Shown here in pieces: positions 7,792 through 16,911 of a stretch of 46,680 bases of DNA (position 1 is the first letter of the stretch; every line of letters starts with the position of its first letter). Origin of the DNA: JAIYDJ01 sp031398695 (GTDB taxonomy: Bacteria > Pseudomonadota > Alphaproteobacteria > Rhodobacterales > Rhodobacteraceae); contig JANNNU010000067.1 in the NCBI GenBank assembly GCA_031398695.1, positions 1 to 46,680 of the forward strand, written 5' to 3'. Position numbers and translations under genes: made by a program. The notes below the pieces were generated by a model. The model did not search any database, was not told where the DNA came from, and saw nothing but the letters and a program-made list of their open reading frames with translations.

Positions 7792-8382
7792 ATGCAGACC
7801 ACAACTCTGTCTTTTGCCAACATCCACAACCACGGCGAGCTTTTCGCAAACATGCTTCGCGCGCGCCGCGAGTTGTTCATCGTGCACAACAAGTGGAACC
7901 TGCCCGAAGCGATGGGCATGGAATACGACCAGTACGACACGCCGGCCAGCCGCTGGGTTGTCGTGCACGACGAACACGGCCAGGTGCTGGCGGGCAACCG
8001 TCTGACACCCACGACGACTAACTGCGGCATATACAGCTACATGATCCGCGACGCGCAGCGGGGGCTGCTGGACACCATTCCGGCGCATCTGCTGTATGAC
8101 GAGGCCCCCGTGGCTCCGCATATCTGGGAAAGCTCGCGGCTCTTCGTCAGCCACGATGTACCGTCGTCGATCCGCCGCCGGGTCCATGCGCAGTTGATCG
8201 CGCAGCTTGGCGACTCGGTGCGATCGCTGGGGGCGACGCACTGTCTGACCCTGCTCGCCGCGACTTGGCCCCGCTGGGCGGACCGCGTCGGCGTCAAGAT
8301 GAAGGCGATGGGGCCGGTGATGGAAATCGACGGCATCGACAACCAGGTCGTCATGATGGACTTCAGCCAAACCCTGCACTAG
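7792..8382 (+). CDS. luxI: Acyl-homoserine-lactone synthase (LuxI family)
   Basis: 196 residues. It makes an N-acyl-homoserine lactone from S-adenosylmethionine and an acyl donor, normally acyl-ACP. The family's invariant residues are visible: R25, F29 and W35 (RRELFIVHNKW), E44, D46 and D49 (MEYDQYD), R70 (GNRLTPTT), E113 and R116 (IWESSRLFV). The threonine often linked to 3-oxo-acyl preference was not assigned, so acyl chain type is unknown. It is preceded by luxR and followed by a GC-rich hairpin. The strong AGGAGG is 5 nt before the ATG and may be occluded. Confidence 0.95.
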   Translation: MQTTTLSFANIHNHGELFANMLRARRELFIVHNKWNLPEAMGMEYDQYDTPASRWVVVHDEHGQVLAGNRLTPTTTNCGIYSYMIRDAQRGLLDTIPAHLLYDEAPVAPHIWESSRLFVSHDVPSSIRRRVHAQLIAQLGDSVRSLGATHCLTLLAATWPRWADRVGVKMKAMGPVMEIDGIDNQVVMMDFSQTLH

Positions 8383-8393
8383 CGCGCCTTGCG

Positions 8394-8421
8394 GCGACCG
8401 GTGGTCTGCTCCACCGGTCGC
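8394..8421 (+). terminator. Hairpin downstream of luxI
   Basis: GCGACCGGTGG (8394-8404) and CCACCGGTCGC (8411-8421) form a perfect 11-bp stem with loop TCTGCT, 11 nt after the luxI stop. There is no T-run, only pyrimidine-rich CCGCCTTCCTGC. It may protect the luxI mRNA 3' end or end transcription before rarA. Confidence 0.55.
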
Positions 8422-8471
8422 AGCCGCCTTCCTGCTTTCCCCCGTCCGGCAAGCCGCTTATCGTGGTACCC

Positions 8472-9791
8472 ATGCCCGACCTGTTCGACACCCCCGGCAC
8501 GCCACCACCCGCAGACCCCCAGCGCCCGCTGGCCGACCGGCTGCGCCCGCGTGCGCTGTCACAGGTGATCGGGCAGGGGCAGGTGTTGTCGCCCGACGGC
8601 CCGCTGGGGTCGATGCTGGCGTCCGGCAGCCTGTCGTCGCTGATCCTGTGGGGGCCGCCCGGCGTGGGCAAGACCACGATTGCGCGTCTTTTGGCGGATG
8701 AAACCGATCTGGCCTTTGTGCAGATCTCTGCGATCTTCACCGGCGTTCCCGACCTGCGCAAGGTATTCGAGGCGGCCAGGATCCGCCGGAAGAACGGCCA
8801 GGGCACGCTGTTGTTCGTGGACGAGATCCACCGGTTCAACAAGGCCCAGCAGGACGGCTTTCTGCCCTATATGGAGGACGGCACCATCCTGCTGGTCGGG
8901 GCGACCACCGAAAATCCGTCATTCGAGCTGAACGCAGCCCTGTTGTCGCGCGCGCAGGTGATCGTGCTCGACCGACTTGGCCTGATTGACCTCGAGCTGT
9001 TGGCACAGCGGGCCGAGCAAGAGATGCAGCGCGCGCTGCCCCTGACCGGCGACGCCCGCGAGGCGCTGATCGAGATGGCCGATGGCGATGGTCGGGCGCT
9101 GTTGAACCTGATCGAGCAGGTGGCGGCGTGGACGCTGGCCGCGCCGCTTGATCGCGCGGCGCTGTCCGCCCGCCTGATGCGCCGCGCCAGCAAATACGAC
9201 AAGTCGGGGGAAGAACATTACAACCTGATTTCGGCCCTGCACAAATCGGTGCGCGGTTCCGACCCCGATGCCGCTCTGTATTGGTTCGCCCGGATGCTGG
9301 AAGGCGGCGAGGACCCGCGCTTTCTCGCCCGCCGCATCACCCGCATGGCGGTCGAGGATATCGGCCTCGCCGACCCGCAGGCACAAGGGATCTGTCTGGA
9401 AAGCTGGCAGACCTATGAACGGCTCGGCAGCCCCGAAGGCGAACTGGCGCTGGCGCAGGCGGTGGTCTACCTCGCCCTGGCGCCGAAGTCGAACGCGGTT
9501 TACGTGGCCTACAAGGCGGCGCGGGCGGCGGCGCGCGACACCGGCAGTCTTCCGCCGCCCTTGCACATCCGAAACGCGCCGACCAAGCTGATGAAAGAGA
9601 TCGGCTATGGCGCGGGTTACGCTTACGACCACGATGCCGAGGCGGGGTTTTCGGGGCAGAACTACTTTCCCGACGGCATGAAGCACCCGGTCTACTACGC
9701 ACCGCCCGAACGGGGGTTCGAGCGCGAGCTGAAAAAGCGGATTGACTACTTCGTGAAACTGCGCGCCAAGCGACAGGGGGCGGCGGACTGA
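8472..9791 (+). CDS. rarA: Replication-associated recombination protein A (AAA+ ATPase)
   Basis: 439 residues from ATG 8472. The frame is open back into luxI, but family homology begins near MPDLFD and LADRLRPRALSQVIGQ. RarA (MgsA) is a clamp-loader-like AAA+ ATPase acting at stalled replication forks. Walker A GPPGVGKTT is at residues 61-69. Walker B is LLFVDEIHRF with D117 and E118. The sensor motif GATTENPSF and the C-terminal tetramerisation and MgsA domain (SKYDKSGEEHYNLISALHKSVRGSDPDAALYW region) are present. It converges on pheS, with 53 nt between the stops. Confidence 0.95.
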   Translation: MPDLFDTPGTPPPADPQRPLADRLRPRALSQVIGQGQVLSPDGPLGSMLASGSLSSLILWGPPGVGKTTIARLLADETDLAFVQISAIFTGVPDLRKVFEAARIRRKNGQGTLLFVDEIHRFNKAQQDGFLPYMEDGTILLVGATTENPSFELNAALLSRAQVIVLDRLGLIDLELLAQRAEQEMQRALPLTGDAREALIEMADGDGRALLNLIEQVAAWTLAAPLDRAALSARLMRRASKYDKSGEEHYNLISALHKSVRGSDPDAALYWFARMLEGGEDPRFLARRITRMAVEDIGLADPQAQGICLESWQTYERLGSPEGELALAQAVVYLALAPKSNAVYVAYKAARAAARDTGSLPPPLHIRNAPTKLMKEIGYGAGYAYDHDAEAGFSGQNYFPDGMKHPVYYAPPERGFERELKKRIDYFVKLRAKRQGAAD

Positions 9792-9844
9792 TCAGGGGTG
9801 CCGGTGGGGGCACGTTGTGGCGTTGGAGAGGTCACGCACCTTTC

Positions 9845-10918
9845 CTACATCGACAATCCGCCCGCCAGATCCGGCATGTCGAGCGCCGCAAAGCCGTAGT
9901 GCCGCAGCCAGCGCAAGTCGGATTCAAAGAACGCGCGCAGGTCGGGAATGCCGTATTTCAGCATGGCGATCCGGTCGATTCCCATCCCGAAGGCAAATCC
10001 CTGCCATTGCGCAGGGTCCACCCCCGCTGCTGCCAGAACCTTGGGGTGCATCATGCCCGACCCGAGGATTTCCATCCATTTGTCGCCCTGACCGATCTTC
10101 AACTGGCCGCCTTCCCAGGAACAGCGGATGTCGACCTCGGCCGAGGGTTCGGTGAACGGGAAATGCGAGGCGCGGAACCGCAATTCGACCGATGGCACCT
10201 CGAAGAACGCACGGCAGAACTCTTCCAGCACCCATTTCAGGTTGGCCATACTGATGTCGCGGTCGATCGCGATCCCTTCGACCTGGTGGAACATCGGCGT
10301 GTGCGTCTGGTCCATGTCCATCCGGTAGACCCGGCCCGGCGCGATGACCCGCAGAGGCACGCCATGCTCCATCATCGCGCGGATCTGCACCGGGCTGGTG
10401 TGGGTGCGCAGCACATGCGGCGGGCGGTTGTCGCCCTGCGCGCGGTGCATGAAGAACGTGTCGTGTTCCTGCCGCGCCGGGTGTTCCGGCGGAATGTTCA
10501 GCGCGTCGAAGTTGTACCAGTCGGATTCAACCTGCGGCCCTTCGGCGACGGCAAACCCCATGTCGGCAAAGATCGCCGTCAGCTCTTCCATCACCTGACT
10601 GACCGGATGGATCGACCCCATACGGCGCGGCCTGCCCGGCAAGGTCACGTCCAGCCATTCGGCGCGCAGGCGCTGGTCCAGCGCGGCGTCGCCAAGCGCC
10701 GCCTTCTTTGCGCGCAGGGCGGCGTCGATCTCGTCCTTGAGGAGGTTCAGCGCCGCCCCGGTCACCTTGCGCTGATCTGCGTCCATCTTGCCCAGCGTCG
10801 CCATCAGGGCGCTGATTTCACCCTTCTTGCCCAAGGCGGCCAGCCGGATCTCCTCCAGCGCGGCCTCGTCGTCGGCGGCGGCGATCCCGGTCAGGTATTT
10901 GGCTTTCAGCGCGTCCAT
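9845..10918 (-). CDS. pheS: Phenylalanyl-tRNA synthetase alpha subunit
   Basis: 357 residues from ATG 10918 (AAGGGG 7-8 nt upstream). The longer upstream frame is rejected. With PheT it forms the alpha2-beta2 enzyme that charges tRNA-Phe. An N-terminal coiled-coil (about 1-85) precedes the class II catalytic core: motif 2 near LRTHTSPVQIRAM and RVYRMDMDQTHTPMFHQVEG, and motif 3 GFAFGMGIDRIAMLKYGI. It follows rplT on the same strand. pheT is not downstream; rarA converges instead, so the two subunits are encoded apart. Confidence 0.97.
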   Translation of the reverse strand: MDALKAKYLTGIAAADDEAALEEIRLAALGKKGEISALMATLGKMDADQRKVTGAALNLLKDEIDAALRAKKAALGDAALDQRLRAEWLDVTLPGRPRRMGSIHPVSQVMEELTAIFADMGFAVAEGPQVESDWYNFDALNIPPEHPARQEHDTFFMHRAQGDNRPPHVLRTHTSPVQIRAMMEHGVPLRVIAPGRVYRMDMDQTHTPMFHQVEGIAIDRDISMANLKWVLEEFCRAFFEVPSVELRFRASHFPFTEPSAEVDIRCSWEGGQLKIGQGDKWMEILGSGMMHPKVLAAAGVDPAQWQGFAFGMGIDRIAMLKYGIPDLRAFFESDLRWLRHYGFAALDMPDLAGGLSM

Positions 10919-10991
10919 CTCAGACCCCTTGGTGTGCGGAGTGTTGCTAGCGGGGCAGGGGGTGGAATGCAAGCGCGCGGACCCGCGCAAC

Positions 10992-11021
10992 AAAAAACCC
11001 GCGACCTTGCGGCGCGGGTTT
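10992..11021 (-). terminator. Terminator after rplT
   Basis: Read on the minus strand, AAACCCGCG (11021-11013) and CGCGGGTTT (11003-10995) form a 9-bp stem followed by TTT from 10994. It lies 23 nt past the rplT stop and 74 nt before pheS. It would end or attenuate the rpmI-rplT transcript and leave pheS with a separate or reduced supply. Confidence 0.8.
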
Positions 11022-11043
11022 CGTTGCGATCAGGGCAACGCGA

Positions 11044-11427
11044 TCAGGCTGCGGCGGCAGCCGTCTCGGTCACGGCGGCGCGGGCTTGCGCCGCGATGGC
11101 GTTGAACGCCTCGGGCTCGTGCACGGCCAGATCGGCCAGAACCTTGCGGTCCACCTCGATGCCGGCCTTGGCCAGACCGTCGATCAGGCGCGAATAGGTG
11201 AAGGCCGGGTCGAACATCCGCACGGCCGCGTTGATCCGCTGGATCCACAGTGCGCGGAAGTTGCGCTTGCGGGTCTTGCGGTCGCGGGTGGCGTACTGCT
11301 GGGCCTTGTCGACCGCCTGAGTGGCCGTCTTGAAGTTCGTGGAACGGGCGGCATAGTAACCGGCCGCTTTCTTGATCACCTTGCGGTGGCGGGCGTGCGT
11401 GACGACGCCGGATTTGACGCGGGACAT
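11044..11427 (-). CDS. rplT: 50S ribosomal protein L20
   Basis: 127 residues from ATG 11427. L20 is an early-assembly 23S-binding protein and the classic repressor of rpmI-rplT translation in other bacteria. The basic N-terminal helix (MSRVKSGVVTHARHRKVIKKA), YYAARSTNFKTA and the globular domain RALWIQRINAAVRMFDP are canonical. The C-terminus carries an Ala-rich extension (VTETAAAAA). rpmI lies 11 nt upstream. infC is not in the cluster. Confidence 0.97.
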   Translation of the reverse strand: MSRVKSGVVTHARHRKVIKKAAGYYAARSTNFKTATQAVDKAQQYATRDRKTRKRNFRALWIQRINAAVRMFDPAFTYSRLIDGLAKAGIEVDRKVLADLAVHEPEAFNAIAAQARAAVTETAAAAA

Positions 11428-11438
11428 GGGGGCTCTCC

Positions 11439-11639
11439 TTACCGGTCGTAGGGCATGTATTTCTTGACGATCTTCGCATCGGACGGGTTCAGGAGCATGG
11501 TTCCCGAAGCGTCGCGAATGAATTTCGTCGAGCGTTTGATCATGCCGTGGCGCTTGCCGGCGACGCCGGCCTTCACCCGACCGGAGGCTGTGAAGCTGAA
11601 ACGCTTCTTGGCCGCCGACTTGGTCTTCATCTTGGGCAT
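11439..11639 (-). CDS. rpmI: 50S ribosomal protein L35
   Basis: 66 residues from ATG 11639, with GGAGA about 6 nt upstream. MPKMKTKSAAKKRFSFTASG is the exact L35 N-terminus, and KRHGMIKRSTKFIRD with the tail VKKYMPYDR completes the family pattern. The frame extends upstream without homology and is rejected. It is paired with rplT 11 nt downstream. The 125-nt gap upstream (11640-11764) should hold its promoter; I could not define one. Confidence 0.97.
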   Translation of the reverse strand: MPKMKTKSAAKKRFSFTASGRVKAGVAGKRHGMIKRSTKFIRDASGTMLLNPSDAKIVKKYMPYDR

Positions 11640-11764
11640 TTCGATCTCCATCGTGTCGGGCGCGGCTTGGCATGCCACTTTGGCCAGCCGCGCGGGGGTA
11701 TTCCAAGCGCCGTCGTATAGGCGGCGCGGCGGGTCAGTGCAAGGGGGGATGTGACGAAACCGTG

Positions 11765-11989
11765 TCAGTTCAGGACGCGGCCGATCACGCGCAGGAACAC
11801 ATCCGGGATCTCGGCAAAGGTGTAGCCGCGCGGGTTCTGCGTCAGGGCGTAGGCCAGCAGGCAACCCCCCACCAGGATCATGATCGCCCCGATGCGGGGT
11901 GGGCGGCTTTCGGTGAACGCGGCGAGCAACGAGGGCAGCGACAGGGCGACCAGCACCACCCCGATGACCAGCAGAAGATCGTTTTCCAC
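11765..11989 (-). CDS. Small two-span membrane protein, function unknown
   Basis: 74 residues. Two hydrophobic segments are visible (about residues 4-25, LLLVIGVVLVALSLPSLLAAF, and 32-49, IGAIMILVGGCLLAYALTQ), followed by a short amphipathic tail. I recognise no named domain. It lies 29 nt after the pyk stop on the same strand, so it is probably cotranscribed with pyk. Its position between pyk and rpmI and the clean GC3-rich codon use support a real gene. Confidence 0.75.
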   Translation of the reverse strand: MENDLLLVIGVVLVALSLPSLLAAFTESRPPRIGAIMILVGGCLLAYALTQNPRGYTFAEIPDVFLRVIGRVLN

Positions 11990-12018
11990 AATATCCCCTT
12001 ACAACGTCGCCCCGAACG

Positions 12019-13467
<1,449 letters not shown>

Positions 13468-13578
13468 GCCCTAATCCTTTGCGTCGCAGGTCCGGCGTCG
13501 TGGTAAGCCGCGCAACTTATTGCCCAAAGCAGCCTGCGGGGCAACTGGCGGTTTCCCGTCAGCCCGGATAAACCCTGA

Positions 13579-14397
13579 ATGGAACAATTGCACGACGGAG
13601 ATGCCGTGGCCGATGCCTTTGAAATCAGCGGAGAGGACCGGCCCGGCCGCTGGCTGATCACGTGCGACCACGCCAGCAACCGCGTGCCGGACTGGGTGGC
13701 CGGGGGCGATCTGGGTATCGGGTCGGATGACATGGCGCGTCACATCGCGTGGGACGTCGGGGCGGCGGGCGTGGCTCGGGCGCTGGGGCAGGCGCTGGAC
13801 AGTCCGGTGATCTGTTCCGATTTCAGCCGGCTGGTGATCGACCCAAACCGCGGCGAAGAGGACCCGACGCTGGTGATGAAGCTGTATGACGGCACCATCA
13901 TCCCGGCCAATCGCCACGTCGGAACGGCCGAGGTCGAACAGCGTCTGGCGCGGCTCTATCGGCCATATCATGCGGCGCTGGCCCGGCTGGCCGCACGCCA
14001 GCCCGATACGGTGATCGTGGCAATCCACTCGTTCACCCCGTGCCTCAAGGGCCGCCCGCCGCGGCCGTGGCAAGTGGGTGTGCTCTACAGCCATCTCGAT
14101 GACCGCCTGTCGGTGCCGCTGATCGCGGCCCTGCAGGCCGCGGGGGACCTGTGCGTGGGCGACAACGAACCCTACGCCGGCCATCTGCCGGGCGATGCGA
14201 TCGACCGGCACGCCTTGCAGCTGGGCCGCCACAACACCCTGATCGAGGTGCGCAACGATCTGATCGCGACCGAAGCAGGGCAGGGGGTCTGGGCCCGACG
14301 CCTCGCGGGCGTTCTGCCGCAGGCGCTTGCGACCGCGCAGGCCGGCGCTCTGACGGCGCGCACCACAGGATCGCACTTGCCCACAAAAGGAGCCTGA
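13579..14397 (+). CDS. N-formylglutamate amidohydrolase family protein
   Basis: 272 residues of the HutG-type N-formylglutamate amidohydrolase family, zinc hydrolases that release formate from N-formylglutamate in histidine degradation. Seen: LITCDHASNRVPDW (metal-binding His/Asp region), CSDFSRLVIDPNR, IHSFTPCLKG, VGDNEPYAG and LIEVRNDLI. No hut genes are nearby, so the true substrate may differ. It is one base upstream of a DUF1244 gene and probably forms an operon with it. Confidence 0.85.
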   Translation: MEQLHDGDAVADAFEISGEDRPGRWLITCDHASNRVPDWVAGGDLGIGSDDMARHIAWDVGAAGVARALGQALDSPVICSDFSRLVIDPNRGEEDPTLVMKLYDGTIIPANRHVGTAEVEQRLARLYRPYHAALARLAARQPDTVIVAIHSFTPCLKGRPPRPWQVGVLYSHLDDRLSVPLIAALQAAGDLCVGDNEPYAGHLPGDAIDRHALQLGRHNTLIEVRNDLIATEAGQGVWARRLAGVLPQALATAQAGALTARTTGSHLPTKGA

Positions 14398-14398
14398 G

Positions 14399-14734
14399 AT
14401 GACCGAGCTTGACCCCGCCACCCGCCAAAGCCTTGAGGCGGCCGCGTTCCGCGCGCTGATGCAACACCTTCTGGTGGCACGACCCGAGGTGCAGAACATC
14501 GACCTGATGAACCTTGCCGGCTTCTGCCGCAACTGCCTCAGCCGCTGGTATCAGGAGGCTGCACAGGCGCAGGGCATCGCGCTGACCAAGGATGAGGCCC
14601 GCGAAATCGTCTATGGCATGCCCTATTCCGACTGGGTCACACAGAACCAGACGGCGGCGGATGCAGCGAAACAGGCAGAATTCGCCGCAGCCTTTGCACA
14701 GAACGTCGGCGGCGAGCCCCCGGCCAAGGACTGA
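14399..14734 (+). CDS. DUF1244 family protein
   Basis: 111 residues. The family's conserved stretch FCRNCLSRWYQEAA and IVYGMPYSDWVTQNQ are present, with C44 and C47 in a CxxC-like pair. DUF1244 proteins are small soluble proteins of unknown role, common in proteobacteria. The ATG follows the previous stop by one base, implying translational coupling with the amidohydrolase. Confidence 0.85.
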   Translation: MTELDPATRQSLEAAAFRALMQHLLVARPEVQNIDLMNLAGFCRNCLSRWYQEAAQAQGIALTKDEAREIVYGMPYSDWVTQNQTAADAAKQAEFAAAFAQNVGGEPPAKD

Positions 14735-14864
14735 TCCATCGACAATCCTGCGCCATTACCCCGCCCGTGCCCCAACGGGAAACAGTAGCGCAAAATTCCG
14801 CCAAAAATTTCACTTTATTGGTTAATTCGGCTCCCGTACCCCAATCGACCTTGCGGAGAGACGG

Positions 14865-14993
14865 ATGGAAATCCTGATGCTGTTGGCCTTGCCCCTGATG
14901 CTGCTTGGCGGGCTCATGCTGGATGCGGCCACCAGCGATGACGATGACCCGCGCGAGCCAGAGGATGATGCCGATCGGCCGTCGATCCTCTGA
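14865..14993 (+). CDS. 42-residue membrane peptide
   Basis: ATG 14865 to TGA 14991. The N-terminal 22 residues (MEILMLLALPLMLLGGLMLD) form one hydrophobic span. The rest is strongly acidic (SDDDDPREPEDDAD). GGAGAG lies 5-10 nt upstream, in an AT-rich promoter-like stretch (14800-14830). It ends 3 nt before the stop of the opposite dat gene. Function is not recognisable. The acidic tail could bind calcium, but that is inference. Confidence 0.55.
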   Translation: MEILMLLALPLMLLGGLMLDAATSDDDDPREPEDDADRPSIL

Positions 14994-14996
14994 CGG

Positions 14997-15857
14997 TCAG
15001 ATCGCGGTCTTTCGCATCTCGTCGATGTAGATCTCGCGCAGGCGGGCTGCGACCGGACCGGGCGTTCCGTTGCCCAGATCCACCCCGTCGATCTGCACCA
15101 CCGGCATGACGAAGGCCGAGGCAGAGGTGGCAAACGCCTCGTCGGCGTGTTGTGCCTCGGCGATGGTGAAGGGGCGCTCTTCGACCTCCATCTGGGCCTC
15201 GGCCGCCAGCCGCAGGACGGCCACGCGCGTGATGCCGTGCAACAGGTCATGCGACAACTGACGCGTGATGATCCGGTTGCCCTTGACGATGTAGGCGTTG
15301 TTCGACGTGCCTTCGGTCACCGTGCCGTCCTGCACGAACCAGCTGTCGTCGACCGCCGCCGCCTTGGCCATCATCTTGGCCATCGAAGGATACAGCAGTT
15401 GCGTCGTCTTGATGTCGCGCCGACCCCAGCGCAAATCGGGGACCGAGATCACCTTCCAGCCGGTCCGTGCCGCGGGGCTGTCGGCCAGACCGGGCTTGTT
15501 TTGGGTAAAGGCGACCAGGGTCGGAGGCGTCGGCGTGGCGGGATAGGCAAAGTCGCGATCGCCGGGGTTGCCGCGCGTCACCTGCAGATACACCATCCCG
15601 TCGGTGATCTGGTTGATCCGCACCAGATCGCGGAAGATCGTCAGCAGCGCGTCATCGCTGCAAGGGCTGGCCATGTCAAGTTCCGCCAGGCTGCGCCCCA
15701 GCCGGGCGCAATGGCCGTCAAAGTCGATAAGCTTGCCGTCCAGCACCGAGGTGACCTCGTACACGCCGTCCGCCATCAGGAAGCCGCGGTCGAAGATCGA
15801 GATCTTCGCGTCGGCTTCCGGCAGGTAGTCGCCGTTGACATAGACGGTGCGTGACAT
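14997..15857 (-). CDS. dat: D-amino-acid transaminase (fold-type IV PLP enzyme)
   Basis: 286 residues from ATG 15857. It transfers amino groups between D-amino acids and 2-oxo acids, supplying D-Glu or D-Ala. The N-terminus VYVNGDYLPEADAKISIFDRGF matches the D-alanine transaminase family. The PLP-binding lysine is K150 in RRDIKTTQLL. E177-type DGTVTEGTSNNAYIV and ITRVAVLRLA follow as expected. A branched-chain or aminodeoxychorismate activity is less likely given the GVYEV motif. Confidence 0.88.
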   Translation of the reverse strand: MSRTVYVNGDYLPEADAKISIFDRGFLMADGVYEVTSVLDGKLIDFDGHCARLGRSLAELDMASPCSDDALLTIFRDLVRINQITDGMVYLQVTRGNPGDRDFAYPATPTPPTLVAFTQNKPGLADSPAARTGWKVISVPDLRWGRRDIKTTQLLYPSMAKMMAKAAAVDDSWFVQDGTVTEGTSNNAYIVKGNRIITRQLSHDLLHGITRVAVLRLAAEAQMEVEERPFTIAEAQHADEAFATSASAFVMPVVQIDGVDLGNGTPGPVAARLREIYIDEMRKTAI

Positions 15858-15923
15858 GGCGCGGCTCCTGTTGGGGTTGGTGCCGAAGTGGAACACGCGG
15901 CGGGCGCTGTCAAGGGATTGGCC

Positions 15924-16721
15924 TCAACCGCCGCCCGTGACCCGCGCAAAGCCATATCGTAACCGCGCCACCGATGCGTCGTGGCCGCCGTCGAAGGTGC
16001 AGAACTCCAGCCGCTTGCCCGCGGGATTGGCGCTGCGCGCACAGGTCATGCCTTCGGGTGCGGTGACGGTTTCGGTGCCGGTGTAGCCGCCATAGGCGGC
16101 ATACATTGCCAGCACCTTGGCCACGTCGCCCTGACGCGTCGCGCCGATCGCCCGCCCGCCCAGCGGCACGGTCGTGTCGCGGGTGCCGTGGATGTGCACA
16201 ATGTTCGCGGGCGGCGACGTGCAGGTGTCGGGCTCGGGGCCCCAGAACGTGCCGGACAGAGGCACGAAGCCGGCGAAACTGCCCGACATGTCGCAGGCCA
16301 TCGTCCAGGTCATCATGCCGCCCGCCGAAAACCCCGACAAAACCGTGCGGGTCGGGTCCAGCGTGATCCTTGTCTTCAAATCGGCCAGCACGGCGGCGAC
16401 ATAAGCCTCTTCGCGCGCCTCGGTCGCCGTCGGGTTTTGCGGGGTATGCGCAAGTTGCCAGTCATCGCCCACCGCATCAAGCGCGACCAAAGCGATCCCC
16501 AGATCGTCGGCCAGCCCGCGCAAGGCCCTGTTGCGCATTTCCGCCCCCGCCGTGCCGCGATACCCATGGGCGAACAAAAGCGCTCCGGTCGGCCGGTCGC
16601 CCACGCCGTCGGGCACATACAGCCGATAGGCCCGGTCGCCGACCACACAGTCGGTGTCGGGGCCGCAGGCAAAGGCCGGCCCCGCCAGAAACAGCCATAA
16701 AACGCCAAGCAGAACGCGCAT
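15924..16721 (-). CDS. Secreted alpha/beta-hydrolase, PHB-depolymerase/feruloyl-esterase type
   Basis: 265 residues from ATG 16721, starting with a signal peptide (MRVLLGVLWLFLAGPAFACG, cleavage after AFA). The nucleophile elbow GFSAGG puts the catalytic serine at 132. GGHDAS near the C-terminus supplies the histidine. The oxyanion-side motif LLFAHGYRGTAG matches the polyhydroxybutyrate depolymerase/LpqC group. Several cysteine pairs fit a periplasmic or exported protein. The substrate is uncertain: an ester polymer or feruloyl ester. Confidence 0.8.
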   Translation of the reverse strand: MRVLLGVLWLFLAGPAFACGPDTDCVVGDRAYRLYVPDGVGDRPTGALLFAHGYRGTAGAEMRNRALRGLADDLGIALVALDAVGDDWQLAHTPQNPTATEAREEAYVAAVLADLKTRITLDPTRTVLSGFSAGGMMTWTMACDMSGSFAGFVPLSGTFWGPEPDTCTSPPANIVHIHGTRDTTVPLGGRAIGATRQGDVAKVLAMYAAYGGYTGTETVTAPEGMTCARSANPAGKRLEFCTFDGGHDASVARLRYGFARVTGGG

Positions 16722-16844
16722 CCCGACATCTCCCCGATGAATGCGGGCACTTTGGGCGCGTGCCGAACGCGACGCACCAAAATTCTGAGTGAGCACAGGC
16801 GCGCCATGGCCCGCGCGGCCGATGCTGCAGGTGCAAAATGACCC

Positions 16845-16871
16845 TTGCCTGTGGTGGCGCAAGATTATAAC
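16845..16871 (+). promoter_or_regulatory. Possible promoter of mcl
   Basis: TTGCCT (16845-16850) and TATAAC (16866-16871) are 15 nt apart, 40 nt before the malyl-CoA lyase start. The spacing is short for sigma-70, so this is a weak call. The 190-nt divergent gap (16722-16911) must carry promoters for both the esterase and mcl. Confidence 0.3.
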
Positions 16872-16911
16872 CCGATGCGAACTGGGATCGAAATTTCATT
16901 GCGAGTCGGAT

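Noticed and set aside
7128..8382. A novel signalling system
   Set aside because: Both proteins have the full set of canonical LuxR and LuxI residues; this is a standard acyl-homoserine-lactone circuit.
15147..15854. 235-codon plus-strand frame opposite dat
   Set aside because: Antisense shadow; dat has its PLP lysine and all motifs on the other strand.
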